Source of the DNA: Chitinophagales bacterium
GTDB lineage: Bacteria; Bacteroidota; Bacteroidia; Chitinophagales; UBA2359
Direction: 5' to 3'
Assembly (NCBI GenBank): GCA_020629595.1
Contig: JAHDDA010000023.1
Location: 1-8,407 of the forward strand
DNA: 8,407 bases
The notes under the pieces: generated by a model
What the model was told of the DNA's origin: nothing
Databases searched by the model: none
Seen by the model: only the letters and a program-made list of their open reading frames with translations
Shown here: positions 1 through 5,652 of the stretch, piece by piece
How the letters are laid out: every line of letters begins with the position of its first letter
How positions within the stretch are numbered: position 1 is the first letter of the stretch
Position numbers and translations under genes: made by a program

Positions 1-12
1 AAATACATCAAC

Positions 13-20
13 TAAATTTG
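13..20 (+). promoter_or_regulatory. Putative Bacteroidota -7 promoter box upstream of tsaE
   Basis: TAAATTTG matches the Bacteroidota primary sigma factor -7 consensus TAnnTTTG at every fixed position. It lies 18 bp before the tsaE start codon, which would give a very short leader of about a dozen bases. The partner -33 TTG element would fall upstream of the window, so only half the promoter can be judged. If real, it would drive tsaE and the closely spaced alanine dehydrogenase gene. Confidence 0.45.
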
Positions 21-38
21 CAGTAAAATACAAGCTAA

Positions 39-470
39 ATGACTCAACAAAGCTATAAAATAGAAGCAGAAACTGAATTAAAACAATTGGCTAAAACCTT
101 ACTTTCTTTTGCAGGAAATTGTAAGATATTTATTTTAGAAGGCAACTTAGGGGCTGGAAAAACAACATTTGTAAAAGCAATAGCTCAGGAACTTAATTGC
201 ACAGAAGCCATTACAAGCCCTACTTATTCTATTGTAAATGAATATATTACTAAAAATGACACAAATATTTTTCACTTCGATTTGTACCGCCTAAATTCTA
301 TTGAAGAAATTGAAGATATTGGATTTTGGGAGTATTTCTCAGATAACAATTATATTTTTATTGAATGGGCTGATTTAGTTTTGAATGAATTAGGAAGCTA
401 TGTTCGCATAAATATTCGTACCTTAGCAGACGAAAGCAGAGAATTTACTTTTAGTCATATTTCTGAATAA
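39..470 (+). CDS. tsaE: tRNA threonylcarbamoyladenosine biosynthesis ATPase TsaE (YjeE family)
   Basis: TsaE is the small cytosolic P-loop ATPase that works with TsaB and TsaD to place the threonylcarbamoyl group on A37 of ANN-decoding tRNAs (t6A). At 143 aa it is close to the usual family length (about 140-155). Visible motifs are the Walker A loop G-N-L-G-A-G-K41-T42-T43 at residues 35-43; the family signature SPTYSIVNEY at 60-69; the FDLYRL segment containing Asp81, equivalent to the metal-binding aspartate after the switch region; and the IEWAD motif at 108-112, with the glutamate-tryptophan pair typical of the family. The ATG at 39 is supported by an A-rich upstream stretch and by homologous sequence starting within the first ten residues. 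The next gene begins 11 bp after the stop codon, so cotranscription is likely. A tsaE-alanine dehydrogenase pairing is common in Bacteroidota from general knowledge and need not mean a shared pathway. Confidence 0.95.
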   Translation: MTQQSYKIEAETELKQLAKTLLSFAGNCKIFILEGNLGAGKTTFVKAIAQELNCTEAITSPTYSIVNEYITKNDTNIFHFDLYRLNSIEEIEDIGFWEYFSDNNYIFIEWADLVLNELGSYVRINIRTLADESREFTFSHISE

Positions 471-481
471 AAATTTGCAAA

Positions 482-1708
482 ATGGAAAATCCCGGTGGAA
501 CAGGAAGTTCACAATATTCTACAGATTTTGCCCTTGAAACCCAAACAAAACCCTTAGCCACTAGGTCAAAAAAAGGTCAACTTTTTATAGGTGTTCCTTT
601 AGAAACTTCTTTTCAAGAAAAACGTTGTGCCTTAACACCAAGTTCGGTACGTTTACTTACCAATAATGGGCATAGAGTAATTATTCAGTCTAAAGCAGGC
701 GAAGGTGCAAACTTTAAAGATATTGAATATTCAGAAGCAGGAGCTTTGGTAGTTGAAGACTTAGATCAAGTTTTTGAGGCAAATATTATTTTAAAAGTTG
801 CGCCATTAACCAATGATGAAATAAATCATTTAAAGCCAGAGCAAATAATTTTTTCGCCTATTCATTTACCGAACTTAACAGCCGATGTATTAGAAAAATT
901 AATGCTTAAAAAAGTAACAGCTTTTGCTTACGAGTATTTAAAAGACAACGCGGGTTCGTTTCCAATTGTACGTATTTTAAGCGAAATTGCTGGAACAGCT
1001 TCAGTACAAATAGCTGCCCAATTTTTAAGTAATGTAAATGGAGGAAAAGGTATTTTATTAGGTGGTATTTCTTCTGTGCCACCTGCAAAAATTACCATTT
1101 TAGGTGCAGGAGTAGTAGGCGAGTATGCTACAAGAGCAGCCTTGGGCGTAGGAGCAGAAGTTCGAGTATTCGATAATGCATTATATAAACTTATGCGTTT
1201 ACAAAATAATATTGGTAGGCGTATTTATACCTCTGTTATAAACCCCGATTCGTTAATTAGAGAACTACGCACAACCGATGTTGTTATTGGTGCTATTCAT
1301 TCCGAAACAGGTTCATCACCTTGCATTGTAACCGAAGAAATGGTAGAACAAATGCAAGAAGGCTCACTTATAATTGATGTAAGTGTTGATCAAGGAGGTT
1401 GTTTTGAAACTTCTGAATTGACAACGCACAAAACCCCAATATTTCAAAAATATGGTGTTTTTCATTATTGCGTTCCCAATATTGCCTCACGAGTTTCTCG
1501 TACAGCAACTCGTGCTTTTAGTAATGTAATTACCTCGCTTTTATTAGAAGCCTTACAACACAGAGATTTTAGCGATTATTTATATGCAAATGCTGGTACA
1601 AGAAATGGTGCATATATCTATAAAGGCAGATTAACCAATAGGTTTTTAAGCAAACGTTTTGGTATTCGACACACAAATTTAGATTTGTTATTGAGTTCGA
1701 GGTTTTAA
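482..1708 (+). CDS. ald: Alanine dehydrogenase (Bacteroidota type, with N-terminal extension)
   Basis: This cytosolic enzyme catalyses NAD-dependent reversible oxidative deamination of L-alanine to pyruvate and ammonium. The 408-aa protein has the AlaDH/PNT N-terminal domain (about 34-170) followed by the Rossmann domain (about 180-350). Family residues can be matched to the canonical enzyme: Arg48 in EKRCALTP (pyruvate-binding Arg15), Lys105 in ILKV (Lys75), His128 in SPIHL (His96) and Asp303 in VDQGG (catalytic Asp270). The NAD loop is GAGVVG at 208-213, with Asp231 ending the second strand of the fold (canonical Asp198). The near-constant offset of about 30-33 residues shows an N-terminal extension relative to the Bacillus-type enzyme; residues 1-33 are Ser/Thr-rich and of unknown role. 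This extension and the HYCVPNI segment near 324-330 are features I associate with the Bacteroidota group. The related PntA transhydrogenase alpha subunit is less likely, because no membrane segments follow. It is probably cotranscribed with tsaE, 11 bp upstream. Confidence 0.92.
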   Translation: MENPGGTGSSQYSTDFALETQTKPLATRSKKGQLFIGVPLETSFQEKRCALTPSSVRLLTNNGHRVIIQSKAGEGANFKDIEYSEAGALVVEDLDQVFEANIILKVAPLTNDEINHLKPEQIIFSPIHLPNLTADVLEKLMLKKVTAFAYEYLKDNAGSFPIVRILSEIAGTASVQIAAQFLSNVNGGKGILLGGISSVPPAKITILGAGVVGEYATRAALGVGAEVRVFDNALYKLMRLQNNIGRRIYTSVINPDSLIRELRTTDVVIGAIHSETGSSPCIVTEEMVEQMQEGSLIIDVSVDQGGCFETSELTTHKTPIFQKYGVFHYCVPNIASRVSRTATRAFSNVITSLLLEALQHRDFSDYLYANAGTRNGAYIYKGRLTNRFLSKRFGIRHTNLDLLLSSRF

Positions 1709-1719
1709 AAACTTTTGAC

Positions 1720-1791
1720 AATGGTTAATAGTCAACAGACCACTAAAACCATTTTTTTACCTAAAGGTAAACTTTCTGTGGACTGTTGACT
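1720..1791. repeat. Nested intergenic inverted repeat downstream of ald
   Basis: The outer arms at 1730-1743 (AGTCAACAGACCAC) and 1778-1791 (GTGGACTGTTGACT) pair at 13 of 14 positions. Between them lies a perfect 7-bp palindrome, TTTACCT at 1756-1762 and AGGTAAA at 1765-1771, with a 2-nt centre. A competing pairing, AATGGTT at 1720-1726 with AACCATT at 1747-1753, overlaps the left arm. The right side also reads as 7-bp units (CTGTGGA, CTGTTGA, CTGAAAA). The element starts 12 bp after the ald stop codon and could act as a transcript 3' end, but there is no clean T-run after the outer stem. It may equally be an interspersed palindromic repeat. The pairing is seen directly; the function is inference. 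Confidence 0.6.
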
Positions 1792-1806
1792 GAAAACAAT
1801 TTGTAC

Positions 1807-1842
1807 GTTGTATTTAATCGTCAAATAAATTAATTATACAAC
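1807..1842. repeat. Second intergenic stem-loop upstream of the DUF445 gene
   Basis: GTTGTAT at 1807-1813 pairs with ATACAAC at 1836-1842. Directly inside, TTAAT at 1814-1818 pairs with ATTAA at 1829-1833. Together they form a 12-bp stem with a 2-nt bulge (1834-1835) and a 10-nt loop. It is very AT-rich and has no following T-run, so it is a weak terminator candidate. Its role is unknown. Confidence 0.4.
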
Positions 1843-1864
1843 AGTAAAACTCAAAATTCAATTA

Positions 1865-1899
1865 TCACTTTTCACTTTTAGTTTTTCACTTTTACTTAT
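1865..1899. repeat. Heptad-period T-rich tract
   Basis: Five consecutive 7-bp units are visible: TCACTTT, TCACTTT, TAGTTTT, TCACTTT, TACTTAT. Three units are identical and the other two are degenerate. The tract ends at the region where the DUF445 reading frame opens. Short heptad-type tandem tracts of this kind are, from general knowledge, frequent in Bacteroidota intergenic DNA; whether this one affects expression cannot be told from sequence. Confidence 0.6.
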
Positions 1900-1925
1900 T
1901 GTATCTTAGCTATCAAAATTTATCA

Positions 1926-3155
1926 TTGCTCGAAATAATTACAAAATTTTTTGCTGAAAATGAATATTGGTTGAAAAACTTAGCAATTCCAATAACTGCT
2001 GGTATTGTGGGTTACATAACCAACTGGATAGCTATTAAACTTACCTTTTATCCATTAGAGTTTATAGGTATTAAGCCAATATTTGGTTGGCAAGGTCTTG
2101 TGCCAGCCAATGCTGGAAAAGTAGCAGGCATTTCTGTTGATTTAATGGTAAATAAATTATTAAAAGTTGAAGATCAATTTGCCAAATTAGATGCCGAAGT
2201 AGTTGCCAAAGAAATGGAACCTATTTTAAAAAAGCATACAAGTAAAACTATTGATGAAGCATTAACAGCCGAAGTTCCTTTACTTTGGAAAAATGCTCCA
2301 AAAAATATAAAAGAACAAATGTTTGCTGACGCCGAAGCCGATACTGCTCCTTTAATTAAAGCCGTAATGGAAGATATGAAGGCGAACATTAATCAAATAT
2401 TTGATTTACGCCAAATGGTTGTTGATGAATTAACTAATCGAAAAGAAATATTGAATACTTTATTTCAGAAATGTGGAGCAAAAGAATTCAAATTCATAGA
2501 ACATTCTGGAATATATTTCGGCTTTTTATTTGGGTTAATTCAAATGCTAATATTTATGGTTTGGAACGAATGGTGGTTGTTACCATTAGGCGGTTTGTTG
2601 GTTGGTTATGCTACCAATTGGTTAGCTCTAAAAATGATTTTTGAGCCACGCCAGCCTAAAAAAATAGGACCATTCACTTTTCAAGGTTTATTTTTAACAC
2701 GCCAACAAGCTGTATCAGAAGAATATGCAAAAATTGTATCTGCTGAAATTCTAAACTCGGAAAAAATATTTGGTAGAATTGTGAATGGTCCTTCAGCAAG
2801 ACATTTATTTTGGCTCATTCAAAATCATATTGAAACCTACATTGATAAGTCGGCTGTTTTGGTTCAACCATTTGTAAAATTAGGTGTTGGAGCAAGTGTT
2901 TATCAAAGAATAAAAGATAATATTACCGATAAGTTTGCAGATTTATTACCACAAGTAGTTTCTACTGTTTTTCCTTATGCTGAAGAAGCTTTAGACTTAG
3001 AAACAACTATGCGTGAACAAATGCAAGCGCTTTCATCAGAAGATTTTGAAGGCGTTTTACGACCAGCCTACCAACAAGATGAATGGAAATTAATACTTAC
3101 TGGTGCATTATTAGGTTTGGCAGCAGGAATTGGACAAGTTTATTTATTAACATAA
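1926..3155 (+). CDS. DUF445-family integral membrane protein
   Basis: DUF445 proteins (relatives include YheB/YjiN) are membrane proteins of unknown biochemical function. Counting from the longest possible start at 1899 (TTG, 418 aa), hydrophobic segments lie at about 24-50, 205-245 and 396-417. Long, mostly polar and probably helical stretches (about 75-200 and 265-390) separate them. The motif GYxTNWxAxKxxF occurs twice, at residues 38-50 and 236-248, each followed by a Pro, a G-x-x-x-F block and a QGL tripeptide, so the protein is an internal duplication. No ATG lies in frame before the first membrane segment. Candidate starts are TTG at 1899 and TTG at 1926. I chose 1926 (409 aa) because a promoter-like TATCTTAG at 1902-1909 and the heptad tract overlap the upstream one, and because CAAAATT precedes 1926. 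This choice is uncertain and the extent back to 1899 remains possible. The family assignment is firm; the cellular role is not known. Confidence 0.88.
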   Translation: MLEIITKFFAENEYWLKNLAIPITAGIVGYITNWIAIKLTFYPLEFIGIKPIFGWQGLVPANAGKVAGISVDLMVNKLLKVEDQFAKLDAEVVAKEMEPILKKHTSKTIDEALTAEVPLLWKNAPKNIKEQMFADAEADTAPLIKAVMEDMKANINQIFDLRQMVVDELTNRKEILNTLFQKCGAKEFKFIEHSGIYFGFLFGLIQMLIFMVWNEWWLLPLGGLLVGYATNWLALKMIFEPRQPKKIGPFTFQGLFLTRQQAVSEEYAKIVSAEILNSEKIFGRIVNGPSARHLFWLIQNHIETYIDKSAVLVQPFVKLGVGASVYQRIKDNITDKFADLLPQVVSTVFPYAEEALDLETTMREQMQALSSEDFEGVLRPAYQQDEWKLILTGALLGLAAGIGQVYLLT

Positions 3156-3186
3156 AATTCTTTTTGACCTCTGATTTCCTAAAAAT

Positions 3187-3843
3187 CTATTGTTTATTTT
3201 TCTTCTTAAATTCTTGAGCAAATTCTGCCATTGTTTTCGACTTGTAGTGATTTTCGCTAACAAATTTTAAATAAGGTTCAAATTGGTCGGGCTGTTTAAA
3301 ACCAGGGAAAGCCTTAATTAATTCTAAATTTTCGTCTAAAAATGAAACTGTAGGATAACTCATTCTACCACTTGCAAAATCGTAAGCTAATTGGTTATAA
3401 CCTCGTCTTCCTGCTTGTACAAACTCAAATTTTTTCCCTTTAAAATTAATAGCATTTTTATTTTCTGCATTGAATTTTACCGCATAAAAGTGCTCATTGA
3501 TATAATCGGCTATTTTTTTATTCTGAAAAGTGGCTTTATCCATCTTTTTACACCATCCGCACCAATCTGTATATAAATCAACAACTACTTTTCTAGGCTC
3601 TTGTTTTATAAACCTTTCTGCATCTTCAATACTTACCCAGTTTATCTTTCCTTTTTCTTGTGCATCAATATTATTTGTTGGCGTATCTTTTACTGTTTCT
3701 TTATTTTTTAGGTTCTGTTTTTCATCAACTTGTTTTGCAATGGGTGCTTCTTTAACAGTTGAGTCATTAACTGTATTACTTCCACAAGCAGTTAAAAAGC
3801 AGGTGGTTATACAAATAAAAAAGCCAGTTCTAAGATTTTTCAT
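3187..3843 (-). CDS. Thioredoxin-fold lipoprotein with a WCGWC active site
   Basis: This is a predicted envelope-anchored thiol-disulfide protein facing the periplasm. The first 19 residues form a lipoprotein signal with lipobox L-T-A-Cys20, so Cys20 should be lipidated after signal peptidase II cleavage. Residues 21-66 are a Lys/Glu/Asn/Thr-rich linker. From about 67 to 195 comes a thioredoxin-like domain: VVVDLYTDWCGWC gives the redox pair Cys95/Cys98, then DKATFQ and the SYPT segment with the expected cis-proline Pro164. The CxxC-to-cis-Pro distance (66 residues) is longer than in classical thioredoxin (about 40), as in the Thioredoxin_7-like group, and includes a basic stretch (135-149). 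The C-terminal tail is Lys-rich. The partner, and whether the protein reduces or oxidises substrates, are unknown. It converges with the DUF445 gene and leaves only 31 bp between stop codons, with no clear terminator. The ATG start is set by the signal peptide. Confidence 0.88.
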   Translation of the reverse strand: MKNLRTGFFICITTCFLTACGSNTVNDSTVKEAPIAKQVDEKQNLKNKETVKDTPTNNIDAQEKGKINWVSIEDAERFIKQEPRKVVVDLYTDWCGWCKKMDKATFQNKKIADYINEHFYAVKFNAENKNAINFKGKKFEFVQAGRRGYNQLAYDFASGRMSYPTVSFLDENLELIKAFPGFKQPDQFEPYLKFVSENHYKSKTMAEFAQEFKKKNKQ

Positions 3844-3869
3844 AATAATAAATGAGTTTTTGTCGCTAA

Positions 3870-3877
3870 CAAAAATA
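3870..3877 (-). promoter_or_regulatory. Putative -7 promoter box for the thioredoxin-fold lipoprotein gene
   Basis: Read on the minus strand, TATTTTTG matches TAnnTTTG at all fixed positions and lies 26 bp before the ATG at 3843, a normal distance for a short leader. No TTG is found at the expected -33 position, where the sequence is simply AT-rich, so this is half a consensus promoter only. Confidence 0.4.
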
Positions 3878-3922
3878 CGGTATTTTAATCTTTAGCTTAA
3901 AGAGTGTTTAAAAAAAATGGCA

Positions 3923-4030
3923 CGACAATTGGTTTAGACCATTTTAGAGAAAGAAAATTTTTGCCATATTCCTTTTCTTCTGCCAAGCCGAAAAGGAAAA
4001 AATTGGCTACTAACTTTTAAACTATTGTCG
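3923..4030 (+). promoter_or_regulatory. Palindromic leader region before the T9SS cargo gene
   Basis: The outer arms CGACAAT (3923-3929) and ATTGTCG (4024-4030) are perfect complements, and the second arm ends one base before the ATG at 4032. Inside is a perfect 9-bp stem, TTCCTTTTC (3969-3977) with GAAAAGGAA (3990-3998), with a 12-nt loop. A competing pair, GCCAA (3982-3986) with TTGGC (4003-4007), uses part of that loop. A further pair, AAAATGG (3914-3920) with CCATTTT (3939-3945), overlaps the left edge. If transcribed, these could fold around the translation start. No consensus promoter with both elements is evident here, so the transcript start is unknown. The pairings are seen directly; a regulatory role is inference. 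Confidence 0.35.
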
Positions 4031-4031
4031 A

Positions 4032-5393
4032 ATGAAAAAAATATTAAACATATTTTTGGTGGCTGTGCTATGCATTCAATTAAATGCACAATGGGAGACA
4101 GCTCAATTAAGCGAAGTGCCTTCACAAACAGGAACAGCAGAATATGCAAAAGGAGTTGTTGATGCTAACAATAGATCATTTTTGGTGTGGGAAAACAATA
4201 TCGGAAATCTTTATTTTGCTTCAAGAGATGTAGGCGGTAACTGGTCAAATCCAGAACTAATAAGTGAAAATGTACAAGCCGAAAGTGCTACAATTGCAAG
4301 TAGTGGAGGTAATACTTTTGTTGCTTATATGAAAAATAATGGTAGCGATACAGAATTATGGTTGGCACAATTAGCCGCACCATTTTCAATAATTTCTAAT
4401 GAAATAGTTATGGGCGATAACGAACCAAAAACATCATTAGATATTGGAGTAGATGGAAATGGATTTGCCCATTTAGCGTGGGCAATGAAAGATGTTGCTG
4501 AAGATGTGGTAAGGGTTCATTATTTTAACAACTCAGAATCAGGGCAGTTATTAGGCTCATTAAAAGTGCCATTTACTGATATGAAACAAGACTATAATGA
4601 TGTTTCTTTGAGTGTAAATGCCGATGGAATAGCAGAGATTGCTTATGTGGGTGGTTATGTTATTAGTGGAGAACAGATAATTCAGAGAGCTTTTAATGGT
4701 GAAATGAATAGCACAAATTGGAGTTATGGAACATACTTTACCTTCGGTCCTTCTACTTTTACAAGCCTAAAATCTACAAGTGATGAAAATTTGATTAATT
4801 ACGCTTCGCAAAAAGCAAACGGAGAAATTACTTTTTTTCAGGCTCATAAACAAATGACAGATGCTTGGATTCCAGATGGAGGAAATGCAACGGTTATTGC
4901 TAATGATGGCACTTTAGAATCTATTATGGTAAGTAGTTCTATTAATCGTCATTGCTCAATTATTGGAACTGGTAGTGAACTAATTTATGCTTACAATACT
5001 AGCGATTCAGATTGGACTACCGATGTTTTATTAAATAATGGTGCTTATAAGTCGGGTAATTTAGCAATGGATAATGTTGGTGAATTTTATTGGTTGGGTG
5101 TAAAAGATGGAAAAGCTGTAATTTATGGACCAGAAACAACTACTGGTAATGAAACCCTATTAGATTATGGTATAAAATTATATCCTAATCCAGCATCGGA
5201 TATTGTTTATATAGAAGCCCAAAACCCCAAAAACTACACAATTGATATTTTTAATATTCAAGGAAAATTAGTTGAGCAGTCTGAATTTGTAAAAAAATGG
5301 CAAACCAATTTAACAAGTTGGCAACGTGGAATTTATTTTGTTCAAGTACGTTTTGGTAATAAAACTATAAGTCAAAAGTTGGTAGTTAACTAA
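4032..5393 (+). CDS. Secreted T9SS cargo protein with Asp-box/propeller-like repeats
   Basis: This 453-aa protein is predicted to leave the cell by Sec and then the type IX secretion system. Residues 1-19 are a Sec signal peptide (KK followed by a hydrophobic core) with probable cleavage at NA19-Q20. The C-terminus (about 378-453) is a type A T9SS sorting domain: the LYPNPASD motif at 383-390, then YTIDIFNIQGKLV and a final GIYFVQVRFGNKTISQKLVVN-type strand set. Between them are strand-rich repeats with D-x-x-G/N turns followed by hydrophobic-W/Y ends: VDANNRSFLVW (43-53), VDGNGFAHLAW (140-150), VNADGIAEIAY (195-205) and MDNVGEFYWLG (346-356). SRDVGGNW at 64-71 is a perfect Asp-box (S-x-D-x-G-x-x-W), seen in sialidase-like propellers. 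No catalytic set for a glycosidase can be identified, so enzymatic activity is not claimed; surface binding or adhesion is equally plausible. It is monocistronic, diverging from the lipoprotein gene and followed by a strong terminator. Confidence 0.92.
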   Translation: MKKILNIFLVAVLCIQLNAQWETAQLSEVPSQTGTAEYAKGVVDANNRSFLVWENNIGNLYFASRDVGGNWSNPELISENVQAESATIASSGGNTFVAYMKNNGSDTELWLAQLAAPFSIISNEIVMGDNEPKTSLDIGVDGNGFAHLAWAMKDVAEDVVRVHYFNNSESGQLLGSLKVPFTDMKQDYNDVSLSVNADGIAEIAYVGGYVISGEQIIQRAFNGEMNSTNWSYGTYFTFGPSTFTSLKSTSDENLINYASQKANGEITFFQAHKQMTDAWIPDGGNATVIANDGTLESIMVSSSINRHCSIIGTGSELIYAYNTSDSDWTTDVLLNNGAYKSGNLAMDNVGEFYWLGVKDGKAVIYGPETTTGNETLLDYGIKLYPNPASDIVYIEAQNPKNYTIDIFNIQGKLVEQSEFVKKWQTNLTSWQRGIYFVQVRFGNKTISQKLVVN

Positions 5394-5433
5394 CGCTAAA
5401 TGCCAAAATAAACTTTATAACTTTACTATTATG

Positions 5434-5468
5434 AAACGCACACCATTTCCTCATGGGTGCGTTTTTTT
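5434..5468 (+). terminator. Rho-independent terminator after the T9SS cargo gene
   Basis: AAACGCAC (5434-5441) pairs perfectly with GTGCGTTT (5457-5464). Skipping one bulged A (5442), CCAT (5443-5446) continues with ATGG (5453-5456), giving 12 bp with a 6-nt loop. A run of seven T (5462-5468) follows. It lies 40 bp after the stop codon of the upstream gene and isolates it from sucA. Confidence 0.88.
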
Positions 5469-5525
5469 ATAATATACCAAACATCCAAATTATAGATTTT
5501 TAACAATTCAATAAAAACACCTCAA

Positions 5526-5551
5526 CTTAAACCATTAAAAAATGGTTTAAG
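5526..5551. repeat. Perfect 11-bp hairpin in the sucA upstream region
   Basis: CTTAAACCATT (5526-5536) and AATGGTTTAAG (5541-5551) are perfect complements around an AAAA loop. There is no T-run on either side that would make it a good terminator. It sits about 100 bp upstream of sucA and 58 bp beyond the terminator T-run, so it may be an interspersed palindrome or an operator-like site; the sequence does not decide. Confidence 0.6.
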
Positions 5552-5612
5552 CTACAAAAATTAATCAATATTACACGATATTTGTTAGGCTTTTATCAAT
5601 TTTAGAACACAC

Positions 5613-5632
5613 ACCAAGTTTCAGACCTTGGT
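5613..5632. repeat. Small palindrome just upstream of the sucA start
   Basis: ACCAAG (5613-5618) pairs with CTTGGT (5627-5632) across an 8-nt loop and ends 20 bp before the sucA ATG. The stem is short, so it may be chance. Because it would lie in the leader of the transcript, it is recorded as a possible structural element. Confidence 0.35.
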
Positions 5633-5652
5633 AAACTTATAAAAAGTAAAAA

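Noticed and set aside
473..480. AAATTTG-containing box between tsaE and ald as a separate ald promoter
   Set aside because: The sequence resembles a -7 box, but the first two fixed bases do not match at the right spacing and it ends 3 bp before the ATG, which would leave no leader. Cotranscription from upstream is simpler.
906..1088. Minus-strand open frame inside ald
   Set aside because: It lies wholly antisense to a strongly conserved coding region, has no recognisable family features and is biased in composition, as expected of a shadow frame.
1709..1898. Insertion sequence remnant
   Set aside because: Inverted repeats are present, but there is no transposase fragment, no flanking target duplication that I can see, and the region is only 190 bp.
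2174..2389. Minus-strand open frame inside the DUF445 gene
   Set aside because: It is Ala/Ser-rich only because it mirrors the codons of the helical region on the other strand, with no start context or homology.
3156..3186. Possible bidirectional terminator between the convergent DUF445 and lipoprotein genes
   Set aside because: The only pairing seen is a 5-bp GATTT/AAATC that overlaps the lipoprotein stop codon, with no GC-rich stem or T-run.
3530..3895. Plus-strand 121-aa open frame opposite the lipoprotein gene
   Set aside because: It looks hydrophobic and Cys/Ser-rich, but it is antisense to a gene with a lipobox, CxxC and cis-Pro in the correct order. The hydrophobicity is a by-product of Lys/Glu-rich codons on the coding strand.
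3934..4149. Minus-strand 71-aa open frame over the leader and signal peptide of the T9SS cargo gene
   Set aside because: It overlaps the signal-peptide coding region and the palindromic leader, and shows no domain or upstream signal.
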